A stretch of DNA of 64,000 nucleotides from Enterocloster aldenensis (GTDB taxonomy: Bacteria > Bacillota > Clostridia > Lachnospirales > Lachnospiraceae). Every line of letters starts with the position of its first letter. Positions within the stretch are counted from its first letter, which is position 1. Shown here one piece after another: positions 26,322 through 34,890 of the stretch. A program made the position numbers and the translations under genes. The notes below the pieces were generated by a model. It did not search any database and had not been told where the DNA came from. It saw only the letters and a program-made list of their open reading frames with translations. The stretch is from the NCBI RefSeq assembly GCF_003434055.1, contig NZ_QVEX01000006.1:289632-353631 (forward strand), read 5' to 3'.

Positions 26322-26390
26322 AAATCTTCCGTAATACGGTCCGCGTGCTCCCTGTGGTTCATCCACTATCCGCCAGTCACACGCCCTGTT
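26303..26390 (-). ncRNA. ZTP (pfl) riboswitch
   Basis: Read on the minus strand, the 5' half is GTGTGACTGGCGGATAGTGG followed by ATGAACCACAGGGAGCACG, and the 3' half is GCCGACCGCCTGGGCA. These match the conserved ZTP/ZMP aptamer: GACTGGCG, the CCAC-GGGAGC internal loop, and GCCGACCGCCTGGGC. ZMP (AICAR) accumulates when 10-formyl-THF is short and turns these switches on. The downstream genes make and use exactly this metabolite step. The terminator at 26266-26321 uses the aptamer 3' half. Confidence 0.93.
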
Positions 26391-26393
26391 ATT

Positions 26394-26422
26394 ACTATAT
26401 ATCATTTATTCTAATATTGCAA
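26394..26422 (-). promoter_or_regulatory. purO-purH promoter
   Basis: TTGCAA (26417-26422) and TATAGT (26394-26399), 17 bases apart on the minus strand, directly before the riboswitch. Confidence 0.65.
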
Positions 26423-26458
26423 TAGTTTATTAGAAGTTTCACTACTGAATTGTCACAA

Positions 26459-27868
26459 TCAATCATTGCGGATGGCTGCCAGCGGGCTCAGCTTCATGGC
26501 CCTCATGGCTGGCATGAAACCTGCCGCCATACCCACAAAGATGGCAAACCCAATGGCGGATATGGAAAGCCAGGGCGGAATCCTGGAAAGGTTCCCCACC
26601 AGTCCATTGGTCTCTTCCAGACTGACAAATTTGTTGATGATGCCGGAAATCCCATAACTCAGGACAATACCGATCACGCCTCCCATGAATCCGATAAAAC
26701 CAGACTCAATGAGGAACATGTTGCGGATATTGCCCATATCGCAGCCAAGGACCTTCATGACCCCAATCTCCTTGGTCCGCTCATAGATGGACATCATCAT
26801 GGTATTGGCAATACCGATGGCCGCCACAAACAGGGACACGGCGCCGATTCCGCCAAGGACTGCCTGTATCATCTGGGACTGCTGCTTGGAGCTTTCCATC
26901 CAGTCCATCCTGCTGTTTACCTGAAATCCCATATCAGCCACCTGGGCCTGGACATCCTTTACATATTCCATATCGTCCACGTAAATCTGCGCCCGGCTGT
27001 ATACCAGGTAGGGCAGGGCTTTTCCTTTTTTATTGGTGGGCTGTCCGGGAATAACGGTCCCTCTTTTAAAGGCCTTGCGAAGCTGTGCCTTCAGTCCGTC
27101 TATGTCGGTAAACACACCGTAGGAATACGTGCCGTAATCCTGCGGGCCTCCTTCCACCAGCCCGATCCCATCCATCATATATTTCTTTGGAGGCTTGACC
27201 CGGGTCTGGCTGTCATCGGATGAATCGCCGTAACTGCCCCGGCTGTTCTTGGACTGGAAATACGCATCCATATCAAAAATAACGAAAAGAGGCTTGTTAA
27301 GGAAGTCCACATCCGGAAGCTCACCTGTATCCCAGTATCCCCTTCCTGTCTTGGAATTATAAAAATCCTGCTGTACCGTATTGCCAAAAACCAGCCCTGT
27401 CTCCCCTGGCCCCGGCAGCCGGCCTTCCCCCAGAGGAATCTGTTCCAGGAACTTCTGCCCCACCCCCCTTAAGGTCATGTACTGCGCCTCATAGGCGCCC
27501 TGCCGGATTACCACGTTCATGTCCAGGATGGGCGAGACACCGGACACATGATTCAGGCGTCCGAATTTCTCCATTACCTCATCTGTGATGTAAGTGGGGT
27601 CAGATGACTTGCCGCTGCTGCTTCCCGCCACCATCACAGCCCCGCCCCCATTGTAGGAGCCGCCGGAGCCGCCATACACATCAATGGTGGTCAGGCTTCC
27701 CCAGGAGGAAAGCTGTTCCATGAACATCTGGTCCAGGCCAATTCCCAGGGATACCATTACCACGATGGAAGCAGTGCCGATGATGACGCCCAGCACGGTA
27801 AGGACCGTCCGGAGTTTTCTCCGTCTTAAATTGTTAATGCTCATAATCAGAAGATCAGGAAATCTCAT
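26459..27868 (-). CDS. ABC transporter permease, MacB/FtsX type
   Basis: 469 residues: one N-terminal helix after RRRKLRTVLTVLGVIIGTAS, a periplasm-equivalent extracellular domain of about 240 residues with Gly/Ser-rich GGSGGSYNGGG, and three C-terminal helices with the FtsX signature SIYERTKEIGVMKVLG and a closing RAMKLSPLAAIRND. Such permeases do not pump across the membrane; they use ATP to move an outer domain, in export of peptides or lipoproteins or in stress sensing. ATG at 27868 overlaps the upstream gene by 14 bases. It is third in a tightly coupled ATPase/surface-protein/permease operon. Confidence 0.92.
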   Translation of the reverse strand: MRFPDLLIMSINNLRRRKLRTVLTVLGVIIGTASIVVMVSLGIGLDQMFMEQLSSWGSLTTIDVYGGSGGSYNGGGAVMVAGSSSGKSSDPTYITDEVMEKFGRLNHVSGVSPILDMNVVIRQGAYEAQYMTLRGVGQKFLEQIPLGEGRLPGPGETGLVFGNTVQQDFYNSKTGRGYWDTGELPDVDFLNKPLFVIFDMDAYFQSKNSRGSYGDSSDDSQTRVKPPKKYMMDGIGLVEGGPQDYGTYSYGVFTDIDGLKAQLRKAFKRGTVIPGQPTNKKGKALPYLVYSRAQIYVDDMEYVKDVQAQVADMGFQVNSRMDWMESSKQQSQMIQAVLGGIGAVSLFVAAIGIANTMMMSIYERTKEIGVMKVLGCDMGNIRNMFLIESGFIGFMGGVIGIVLSYGISGIINKFVSLEETNGLVGNLSRIPPWLSISAIGFAIFVGMAAGFMPAMRAMKLSPLAAIRND

Positions 27869-29693
27869 CGTCCACATCCTCTTCCCTGGCGGCCTTGCGC
27901 TTCTTTTTAATGACTATGACAACAGCTGTGATAACAGCCACCGCCACCGCCGCTCCGGCAATCACCAGAACTTTATACCGGTCCCAGAAGGAAGGCTGCT
28001 CCGCCTCCGCATCCATGGCGCCTGCCTCCATGCCCGCATCCATGCCAAAGGAATCTTCCATCTCCTCTGTCACGAAGAGGGTCAGTTCCTTTTCCACGGG
28101 TTCCGCGGTCACGCCGTTTTCATCCTCATAGGTAATCCTTATCTTTATGGTCCCGTCATCCGTGGTGGGGGCCACGCCTGTAAGCATGATGTCCACGTTG
28201 CCCGTGTCGCCCGGCTTGATATTGCCCACATAGGCGTCCGTGGTTTTAATGGAGTCTCCCTCAAAGGCAGCCGTCACATTATAAAGAATGACTTTTCCCG
28301 TATTATTGATGCCGAACATCACATTGGACTCAGAGCCCACTGTCATGGTGTCAGGCATCACGTCTATGGTGCTGGTACTCAGCTTGGCGTACTGCTTCAC
28401 CGGTATGTCCACCACAATGCTCTCTTCCGCATTCTTAAACTCAGGGCTGTCATACTTTTCCTTGATGGTGATTGCATAGGAGCGCTGGTCCACGCCTGCC
28501 CTGGCCGTGAATTTGACCCGCACCTCCGTACTTTGCCCCGAACCCAGGTCATTGACCACCATGGAGGAAGACCCTGACTTGGTTGTGAATACCGCGCTGT
28601 CCGATACCTTTTCAGATTCCAGGTTAAACAGGATATTGCTGGCAGGGACCGATGTGGATGCATTCTTCATGTTCAGCACCAGTTCGAATTCATTGCCCGC
28701 ATAGACCTGTTCCGGAATCGTATAATAGCTGTCCACGATAAGCCTTGCCCTGGTCCTGTCGTTGGCGTCAAAATCACCTAGATTATCTTCTTTGTCCTTG
28801 GACACGATATGTACGTAAAAGGTCCCCTCCTCCGTATGCAGGTCCCCCTCCGAACTGAGACGGAATGTAATGGTATACTTAATCGGATAATAACCGGTGT
28901 AGGAGTCTTTGCGTATGGCCATGCTGTAAGGCGCCGACACGGTTTCGCCTGACTGCACCCGCTCAAAGGTCCTGTCATAGTTTCCATCGTTGATTTCAAA
29001 CGGGAACTTGGTATCATCCTCTGACAGCTGCATGCTGATGGTCACATCCTGGGCCGTGGTATTGCGCTTATTGCGGAAGTTCACCGTATAGTTCATCACA
29101 TTGGGATACACGCCCCGGGGCGTTGACTGGTTCTCTCCAATCACGAAGTAATTGCCTTCTTTTTTATCCTCCTCATCGTCCGCGCCGGAAGAAGTGTCCG
29201 TTGAAATCCAGATATTGATATAGTCAATGTCCGAACCACCGTCCCACTCCAGAAGGATCGGGATGCTGTAGTAACCCTGCTGTGCATCCCTGCGCACATT
29301 GGCTGAAAGGGATACGCTCTTTATATTGCCCTTCTTTATATTGCCCACGTTCTTGGCCAGGAACGTGGTTTCCATGATTTCAAAAGGATAGTAGTCAACC
29401 GTATAATCCCCGTTGCCCCTCTCCTCAATCTGCTGGAAGTCATTGGTCTCTAAAAGGCTTATCTTCAGGTTGTCCATGTCCTCATCCGTGGCCCTTACCC
29501 GGAAGGAAATGGACATGGACTTGCCAACCCTTCCCCTTGGCGCCTTGGTTGTGGAAATATAATCATTATCACTGGCATTGGTATTATAGCCCAGCTGGTA
29601 ACCGCTGGCCATGACGCTGGCCGGATGGGCCCCGGCCATGAGGAATACCATTGATGCCAGTATAAGGCCTTTACGAATTCTCATTGGTTTCAT
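27855..29693 (-). CDS. Secreted, membrane-anchored CARDB/S-layer-like protein of an ABC system
   Basis: 612 residues. The N-terminus is a signal peptide (MRIRKGLILASMVFLMAG) with likely cleavage after PASVMASG. The body consists of several beta-sandwich repeats of the CARDB/COG1361 type, seen in GKSMSISFRVRATDEDMDNL, GNEFELVLNMKNAS and SESNVMFGINNTGKVILYNV. A C-terminal helix (VLVIAGAAVAVAVITAVVIV) and a KKKRKAAREE tail anchor it. It overlaps both the ATPase gene (23 bases) and the permease gene (14 bases). It is probably the extracellular partner of the permease; its ligand is unknown. Start at 29693 has AAGGGAG eight bases before. Confidence 0.85.
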   Translation of the reverse strand: MKPMRIRKGLILASMVFLMAGAHPASVMASGYQLGYNTNASDNDYISTTKAPRGRVGKSMSISFRVRATDEDMDNLKISLLETNDFQQIEERGNGDYTVDYYPFEIMETTFLAKNVGNIKKGNIKSVSLSANVRRDAQQGYYSIPILLEWDGGSDIDYINIWISTDTSSGADDEEDKKEGNYFVIGENQSTPRGVYPNVMNYTVNFRNKRNTTAQDVTISMQLSEDDTKFPFEINDGNYDRTFERVQSGETVSAPYSMAIRKDSYTGYYPIKYTITFRLSSEGDLHTEEGTFYVHIVSKDKEDNLGDFDANDRTRARLIVDSYYTIPEQVYAGNEFELVLNMKNASTSVPASNILFNLESEKVSDSAVFTTKSGSSSMVVNDLGSGQSTEVRVKFTARAGVDQRSYAITIKEKYDSPEFKNAEESIVVDIPVKQYAKLSTSTIDVMPDTMTVGSESNVMFGINNTGKVILYNVTAAFEGDSIKTTDAYVGNIKPGDTGNVDIMLTGVAPTTDDGTIKIRITYEDENGVTAEPVEKELTLFVTEEMEDSFGMDAGMEAGAMDAEAEQPSFWDRYKVLVIAGAAVAVAVITAVVIVIKKKRKAAREEDVDDEIS

Positions 29694-30522
29694 TTTCACA
29701 TACTCCCTTTTCCATGTGGGTCTCCTCAGCCAGCCTGCCGCCGGTTTCCATGCCCACGATTTTTCCATCTACGATTCTGATCCGCCGGTCCGCATAGGAA
29801 GCCAGGTTGTTGTCATGGGTAACCATGATCAGTGTCTGCCCCTGCTCCCTGACAATCTTCTGCATCAGGCGCAGCACCTCCATGGTGGTCCTGGAATCCA
29901 GGTTCCCTGTGGGCTCGTCCGCGAATATGATCTGGGGGTTCACCACCAGGGCCCTTGCTATGCCCACCCTCTGCTGCTGTCCGCCTGACATCTGGTTCGG
30001 CATATGACCTGCCTGGTCCCCCACGCCTACCAGGTCCATGAACTTCCTGGCCTGCTTCAGCCTGTTCCTTTTTGACACGCCGCGGAACGAAAGGGGGAGC
30101 GCCACATTCTCAACCGCATTCATGGTATTCAGCAGGTTGTAGGACTGGAAAATGAATCCCACCTTTTCACGCCGGAAGGTCACCAGCTGTTTTTCCGTCA
30201 TTTTTTCTATGTGTGTGCTGCCTATCTCTATCTCTCCCCTGGTGGGCTTCTCAAGGCCGGCCAGCATGTTTAAGAGGGTTGATTTGCCAGATCCGGAGGT
30301 TCCGACGATTGCCACGAACTCCCCCTTATATATCTCAAAATCCACGCCGTCCAGGGCGCGGACCTTCATCTCCCCCACACGGTAAATCTTGTAAAGGTTC
30401 TTCACGCTTATGGCCACTTTCCTGCTGTCTGCCGCCTCCTGCTTTCCTGTCACCGGCAGTTCCTTTTTTTCCTCTTCTGCCGTACCTGTCTGTCCTGCCA
30501 AAGCAATGCTCCTTTCCTGCAT
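29671..30522 (-). CDS. ABC transporter ATP-binding protein, LolD/MacB type
   Basis: 283 residues. Walker A is GTSGSGKST, the Q-loop is FIFQSYNLL, the signature is MSGGQQQRVGIARALV, Walker B is IIFADEPTGNLDS and the H-loop is IMVTHD. The text LDGVDFEIYKGEFVAIVG is typical of the MacB/LolD branch that pairs with FtsX-type permeases. A charged N-terminal extension of about 35 residues and a C-terminal tail are unusual. The start may be the ATG at 30522 or a TTG seven codons later that has a better AAAGGAG site. It is first of the three-gene operon. Confidence 0.93.
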   Translation of the reverse strand: MQERSIALAGQTGTAEEEKKELPVTGKQEAADSRKVAISVKNLYKIYRVGEMKVRALDGVDFEIYKGEFVAIVGTSGSGKSTLLNMLAGLEKPTRGEIEIGSTHIEKMTEKQLVTFRREKVGFIFQSYNLLNTMNAVENVALPLSFRGVSKRNRLKQARKFMDLVGVGDQAGHMPNQMSGGQQQRVGIARALVVNPQIIFADEPTGNLDSRTTMEVLRLMQKIVREQGQTLIMVTHDNNLASYADRRIRIVDGKIVGMETGGRLAEETHMEKGVCENETNENS

Positions 30523-30547
30523 ATTCCTGTTGATCTGCCTATCTTCC

Positions 30548-30587
30548 TATTTTTGTACAGTATAGCTATTTTTGTACACAGTATAGC
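30548..30587. repeat. Tandem duplication of a -10-like element upstream of the ABC operon
   Basis: TATTTTTGTACAGTATAGC (19 bases) is followed directly by TATTTTTGTACACAGTATAGC. On the minus strand each unit contains GCTATACTG, giving two potential -10 boxes (TATACT) about 40-60 bases before the ATPase gene. No good -35 box is seen. Confidence 0.6.
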
Positions 30588-30742
30588 ACAGGCTTAAGTT
30601 CCTGTTCTTCTGTATTTTCCTTAAAGATCCTTAATAATTCCTTACACGGTCCCGCGTCCCCATACCGGCAGGACACATTTTCCGGGGAATTCCCTGCTGT
30701 GACAGTATAACATAAATTTTTAAAAAAGCCACGAAAAATCAC

Positions 30743-30771
30743 TTGACTTCTACTCCATTCTATGTAAGAAT
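30743..30771 (+). promoter_or_regulatory. pyrBI promoter
   Basis: TTGACT (30743-30748) and AAGAAT (30766-30771, or TAAGAA one base earlier) with a 16-17-base spacer. The leader to the pyrB ATG is about 110 bases and carries two small hairpins, GGCAC/GTGCC (30780-30795) and GCACT/GGGTGC (30820-30835), with no T-run terminator. Confidence 0.5.
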
Positions 30772-30888
30772 ATGACGAGGCACAAATCAGTGCCATATCT
30801 GGCAGGTTCCGGCTATCGCACTGGTAGGGTGCGAAGTATTTCCCAAAATCAAGTTTTTAATAAATCCATAATGGCAAAGGAGAATCCC

Positions 30889-31812
30889 ATGAGACATTTA
30901 TTGAATCCCTTAGACTTCTCTGTGGAAGAAATCGATGACCTTCTGGCTCTTGCAAGGGACATTGAGCAGAATCTTCCCCAGTACGCCCACGTGTGTGACG
31001 GCAAGAAACTGGCTACCCTTTTTTATGAGCCAAGCACAAGAACGCGTTTAAGCTTTGAGGCAGCCATGCTGAGCCTGGGCGGCAATGTATTAGGTTTTTC
31101 ATCCGCCAACTCCAGTTCCGCCGCCAAGGGCGAAAGCGTTGCCGATACCATCCGCATGATTTCCTGCTATTCCGATATATGTGCCATGCGTCATCCAAAG
31201 GAAGGCGCTGCATTCGTAGCAGCCCAAAAGGCTCAGATTCCTGTCATCAATGCAGGTGACGGCGGTCATCAGCATCCCACCCAGACCTTAACCGATCTTA
31301 TGACAATCCGTTCCATGAAGGGACGCCTTGACAACCTGACCATCGGCCTTTGCGGCGACCTGAAATTCGGACGCACCGTACACTCCCTCATCAATGCCAT
31401 GGTCCGATACCCCAACATCAAATTTATCCTAATATCCCCGCCTGAACTTCGTATTCCGGATAATATCCGCGAGGACGTGCTAACTGCCAACAACGTGGAA
31501 TTCGAGGAAGTAGGCAACCTGGATGAAGCCATCGGCAAGCTGGACATCCTTTATATGACGCGTGTGCAGAAGGAGCGCTTCTTTAATGAAGAAGACTATA
31601 TCCGGTTAAAAGACTGCTATATCCTGGACAAGAAGAAGATGAAACTGGCCAAGGAAGACATGTATGTGCTCCATCCCCTCCCAAGGGTAAATGAAATTTC
31701 CGTGGAAGTGGACGACGACCCAAGGGCCGCTTACTTTAAGCAGGCCCAGTATGGGGTATACGTGCGTATGGCCTTAATCATGAGATTACTGGAGGTGGAA
31801 AAACCATGTTAA
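30889..31812 (+). CDS. pyrB: Aspartate carbamoyltransferase catalytic subunit
   Basis: 307 residues, the usual length. It joins carbamoyl phosphate and aspartate in pyrimidine synthesis. The carbamoyl-phosphate site is [16 protein letters not shown]; other markers are the [17 protein letters not shown] loop, [15 protein letters not shown] and [23 protein letters not shown] at 30889 follows AAAGGAG; the longer frame from 30772 reads through the promoter leader and is not coding. The stop overlaps the pyrI start, so catalytic and regulatory chains are coupled. Confidence 0.97.
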   Translation: MRHLLNPLDFSVEEIDDLLALARDIEQNLPQYAHVCDGKKLATLFYEPSTRTRLSFEAAMLSLGGNVLGFSSANSSSAAKGESVADTIRMISCYSDICAMRHPKEGAAFVAAQKAQIPVINAGDGGHQHPTQTLTDLMTIRSMKGRLDNLTIGLCGDLKFGRTVHSLINAMVRYPNIKFILISPPELRIPDNIREDVLTANNVEFEEVGNLDEAIGKLDILYMTRVQKERFFNEEDYIRLKDCYILDKKKMKLAKEDMYVLHPLPRVNEISVEVDDDPRAAYFKQAQYGVYVRMALIMRLLEVEKPC

Positions 31813-32237
31813 ATATCAGCGGATTAAAAGAAGGCATTGTTTTAGACCACATCGAGGCCGGAAAAAGCCTGGATATCTATTATCACCTTGGCCTGGACAA
31901 GCTGGAATGCCAGGTAGCCATCATCAAGAACGCGCGCAGCAACAAGATGGGCCGCAAGGACATCATTAAGATTGAAGGCGGACTGGATACCGTGGACCTT
32001 AAGGTCCTTGGCTACATCGACCACACCATTACGGTGAATATCATTAAGAATGACAAGATTGTTGAGAAGCGGGCATTAAAGCTTCCCAAGAAGATCACCA
32101 ATGTAATCCAGTGCAAGAACCCGCGCTGCATTACCTCCATCGAACAGGAACTTCCCCATATATTCTATCTGGCGGACGAGAAGAGCGAGACATACAGGTG
32201 CCAGTATTGCGAGGAGAAGTACAGCGAATTTAAGTAG
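31806..32237 (+). CDS. pyrI: Aspartate carbamoyltransferase regulatory subunit
   Basis: 143 residues. The N-terminal allosteric domain contains [20 protein letters not shown] and [12 protein letters not shown]; the C-terminal zinc domain has four cysteines as CKNPRC and CQYCEEK. It forms the dodecameric enzyme with PyrB and binds CTP/ATP. It overlaps pyrB by seven bases. The presence of PyrI implies feedback control at the enzyme level, while no PyrR-binding loop was recognised in the leader. Confidence 0.96.
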   Translation: MLNISGLKEGIVLDHIEAGKSLDIYYHLGLDKLECQVAIIKNARSNKMGRKDIIKIEGGLDTVDLKVLGYIDHTITVNIIKNDKIVEKRALKLPKKITNVIQCKNPRCITSIEQELPHIFYLADEKSETYRCQYCEEKYSEFK

Positions 32238-32262
32238 GACAAGGATTTAAAGCATACAAGAA

Positions 32263-32303
32263 AGAAGCCCGCCGGGATATGGATTCCGGTGGGCTTCTTT
32301 TTT
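32263..32303 (+). terminator. pyrBI terminator
   Basis: AGAAGCCCGCCGG (32263-32275) pairs with CCGGTGGGCTTCT (32286-32298) across a ten-base loop, followed by TTTTTTC. Confidence 0.9.
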
Positions 32304-32338
32304 CGATGCATGGGGCCGTGACATGCCGCTGCCGGACA

Positions 32339-32450
32339 TCACGCCCTTCTCCTCATATGGAGGATGGGAAATGGGTTTCTCTGTCCGTCCAGTTCATCCC
32401 TTTGATAGACCTCGAATCCCATGTGTTCATAAAATCCCCTGACGCTCTGT
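32339..32450 (-). pseudogene. 3' remnant of a GNAT acetyltransferase gene
   Basis: In a different frame from the membrane-protein gene, the minus strand encodes SVRGFYEHMGFEVYQRDELD and then PFPILHM before a TGA. This is the typical C-terminus of a GNAT acetyltransferase (the FYE-MGF helix and HM ending). No start or catalytic core is present; upstream the sequence belongs to the DUF5684-like gene, so only the last 35 or so codons survive. Confidence 0.65.
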
Positions 32451-32888
32451 CTGCGGGCGCCGTCCCTCAGGCCCGATGTAGGCGGAGCCGTCAAAAGCCA
32501 GAATCAGCAGGAAAATGGGATTCAGCAGGATAAGACCGATTGCAAATCCCGTGCCGTGGCCAAAGGACATGGACATCTTGACACAGGCCATGATGTTCAT
32601 CACAATTGTCCCAATGGATGCGGCGTAATACAGGAACAGCATACCGTCCACCCTCTCAAGAATGGCCGTGACAATGACAAATGCCATGAACACTGCGAAC
32701 ATCTTCGTATTCCAGACCAGCTTATACTCGGTATAGGTGCTGTAGATAGGGATCAATGCCTTCCAGCCCGGCTCCCCTGCCTTATTGAATATCATCCAGT
32801 AGGCAAGGATGTAGATGATGAGCAGCACTACTGCTATAAAGAACAGTAAAATCCCAAACCCCAAAAGCAGCATGACCAATTCTTCCAT
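32427..32888 (-). CDS. DUF5684-like small membrane protein with altered C-terminus
   Basis: 153 residues with about four membrane helices. Characteristic text is IIYILAYWMIFNKAGEPGWK, ALIPIYSTYTEYKLVW and FGHGTGFAIGLILLNPIFL followed by ILAFDGSAYIGP. The family usually ends soon after 'YIGP'; here the frame continues through GRRPQTERQGIL, which reads out of frame across the GNAT remnant. So the gene was fused at its very end to a foreign 3' fragment, probably without loss of the core. The function is unknown. ATG at 32888 has GGGGGAGA upstream. Confidence 0.75.
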   Translation of the reverse strand: MEELVMLLLGFGILLFFIAVVLLIIYILAYWMIFNKAGEPGWKALIPIYSTYTEYKLVWNTKMFAVFMAFVIVTAILERVDGMLFLYYAASIGTIVMNIMACVKMSMSFGHGTGFAIGLILLNPIFLLILAFDGSAYIGPEGRRPQTERQGIL

Positions 32889-32899
32889 TGTGTCTCCCC

Positions 32900-33268
32900 C
32901 TATCCTCTGGCCGGGACAATCTCAAGCCAGTAGCCGTCCGGGTCCGTGATGAAATAAATGCCCATGCCCGGGTTCTCATAACAGATGCATCCCATCTCTT
33001 CATGATGCTTGTGGATATCATCAAAGTCATCCACGTGGAATGCCAGGTGGAATTCACATTCTCCCAGGTTATAGGCTTCTGTCCTGTCCCTTAACCAGGT
33101 CAGTTCAAGGGTGAAGTCCGTTTTCCCGTCACCCAGGTATACCAGCTTAAAGGAGCCGTCAGATGCCTCCTTCTCCCTTACCGGCACCAGGCCCAGTGCT
33201 TCCTTATAAAAGGCAAGGCTCTTATCCAGGTTCAGTACATTAAAATTAAAATGGTTAAATGTTATCAT
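32900..33268 (-). CDS. gloA: VOC family / lactoylglutathione lyase-like protein
   Basis: 122 residues, one vicinal-oxygen-chelate unit in the usual two beta-alpha-beta-beta-beta modules. Metal ligands fit the glyoxalase I pattern: an early histidine (TFNHFNFNV), a glutamate in FTLELTWL, a histidine in FHLAFHVDDF and a final glutamate in DGYWLEIVPARG. It would convert the methylglyoxal hemithioacetal, but VOC relatives have other substrates. Separated from the downstream membrane gene by 11 bases, so probably cotranscribed. Confidence 0.85.
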   Translation of the reverse strand: MITFNHFNFNVLNLDKSLAFYKEALGLVPVREKEASDGSFKLVYLGDGKTDFTLELTWLRDRTEAYNLGECEFHLAFHVDDFDDIHKHHEEMGCICYENPGMGIYFITDPDGYWLEIVPARG

Positions 33269-33355
33269 AGGGTTTCTCTCCTTATTGTGAATAAATCAAT
33301 CCGCATGGACACGTTGTTATTATAGCACATGGCGGACCAAATTACCATATGCAGG

Positions 33356-33392
33356 AAAAAACTGACCGGCCCCACTCATAGGGACCGGTCAG
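33356..33392 (-). terminator. serS terminator
   Basis: CTGACCGG/CCGGTCAG with CCC/GGG inner pairs forms a strong stem (33362-33392), followed on the minus strand by a run of six T. Confidence 0.88.
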
Positions 33393-33444
33393 GCTGATAC
33401 TGCGTCTGATAAAATTGCTGCGGTTCCAGACAGACGTCATCTCA

Positions 33445-34734
33445 TTATTTCTTCGGGACCATGACTTCCATTCCGCCCATGTATGGACGAAGGGCCTGCG
33501 GGATCTTCACGCTGCCGTCAGCCTGCAGATTGTTCTCCAGGAAGGCAATCAGCATACGGGGCGGCGCAACCACGGTGTTGTTCAGGGTATGGGCCAGGTA
33601 CTTGCTTCCATCCTCTCCCTGCACGCGGATCTTCAGTCGGCGGGCCTGGGCATCCCCAAGGTTGGAACAGCTTCCCACCTCAAAGTACTTCTTCTGTCTT
33701 GGGGACCACGCCTCCACGTCCACGGACTTGACCTTAAGGTCGGCCAGGTCGCCGGAACAGCACTCCAGGGTACGGACCGGAACGTCCAGGGTACGGAATA
33801 AGTCAACCGTGTTCTGCCACAGCTTATCATACCACATGGGGCTTTCCTCCGGCTTGCAGACAACAATCATCTCCTGCTTCTCAAACTGGTGGATACGATA
33901 AACCCCTCTCTCCTCAATGCCATGGGCTCCCTTCTCCTTGCGGAAGCATGGGGAGTAGCTGGTCAGTGTCTGGGGAAGCTGGGCTTCCGGTGTGATTGTA
34001 TCAATGAATTTGCCGATCATGGAGTGCTCGCTGGTACCGATCAGGTACAGGTCCTCACCCTCAATCTTGTACATCATGGCGTCCATCTCCGCAAAACTCA
34101 TGACGCCGGTCACAACATTGCTGCGGATCATGAAGGGAGGCACACAGTAGGTAAATCCACGGTCAATCATAAAATCTCTCGCATAGGAAATAACAGAGGA
34201 ATGCAGCCGTGCAATATCACCCATCAGATAGTAGAAGCCATTGCCTGCAACCCTTCTTGCAGCATCCAGGTCAATGCCCTCAAAGCGCTCCATGATTTCC
34301 GTGTGGTATGGGATATCAAAATCAGGCACCACCGGTTCCCCAAAGCGCTCCACCTCCACGTTCTCACTGTCATCCTTTCCAATGGGGACACTGGGGTCGA
34401 TGATGTTGGGGATGGTCATCATGATCTTCATGATTTTCTCAGACAGTTCCCCTTCCTTTGCCTCCAGCTCGGCCAGACGGGTGGAGTTGGCGCTTACCTG
34501 GGCCTTGACAGAATCAGCCTCCTCCTTCTTACCCTGTGCCATCAGTTTTCCAATTTCCTTGGACAGCTTGTTCCGGCTGGCGCGCAGGTCGTCTGCTTCC
34601 TTCTGGGTGACGCGGTTTTCTGCATCCAATGCAATCACTTCGTCCACCAGCGACAGTTTGCTGTCCTGGAATTTATTTTTAATGTTCTGTTTGACGATGT
34701 CCGGGTTTTCTCTTACAAACTTCAAATCTAACAT
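33445..34734 (-). CDS. serS: Serine--tRNA ligase
   Basis: 429 residues. The N-terminal tRNA-binding coiled coil spans about residues 1-110 (LRASRNKLSKEIGKLMAQGK). Class II motifs follow: motif 2 in CFRKEKGAHGIEERGVYRIH, with QFEKQEM, and motif 3 in NNTVVAPPRMLIAFLENN. The serine-binding text TSEHSMIGKF and ECCSGDLADLKVKSVDVEAW is typical. Start at 34734 (MLDLKFVREN) follows AGGAGG. I looked for a T-box leader upstream and found none. Confidence 0.98.
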   Translation of the reverse strand: MLDLKFVRENPDIVKQNIKNKFQDSKLSLVDEVIALDAENRVTQKEADDLRASRNKLSKEIGKLMAQGKKEEADSVKAQVSANSTRLAELEAKEGELSEKIMKIMMTIPNIIDPSVPIGKDDSENVEVERFGEPVVPDFDIPYHTEIMERFEGIDLDAARRVAGNGFYYLMGDIARLHSSVISYARDFMIDRGFTYCVPPFMIRSNVVTGVMSFAEMDAMMYKIEGEDLYLIGTSEHSMIGKFIDTITPEAQLPQTLTSYSPCFRKEKGAHGIEERGVYRIHQFEKQEMIVVCKPEESPMWYDKLWQNTVDLFRTLDVPVRTLECCSGDLADLKVKSVDVEAWSPRQKKYFEVGSCSNLGDAQARRLKIRVQGEDGSKYLAHTLNNTVVAPPRMLIAFLENNLQADGSVKIPQALRPYMGGMEVMVPKK

Positions 34735-34890
34735 GGTATTCCTCCTGGGTTTCCTTGATGTAATGCCTTCATTGCCTTCCATAAAAAGACAGGCATTCCT
34801 GTACTGTTACAAAGTATATAACATTTTCCAGGGAAATAAAAGCCCCTTTTTACTGATTTTTTGAGGCTGACAGCACGAAAAGAGCGAAAT

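Noticed and set aside
30772..30888. N-terminal extension of PyrB
   Set aside because: The extra 39 codons read through promoter leader sequence; the real start at 30889 has an AAAGGAG site and gives the family length.
33889..34731. 280-codon plus-strand frame opposite serS
   Set aside because: Mirrors the codons of a certain serS gene; no start signals.
34735..34890. Possible T-box leader for serS
   Set aside because: No T-box core sequence or specifier stem found; only a small hairpin ACAGG/CCTGT is present.
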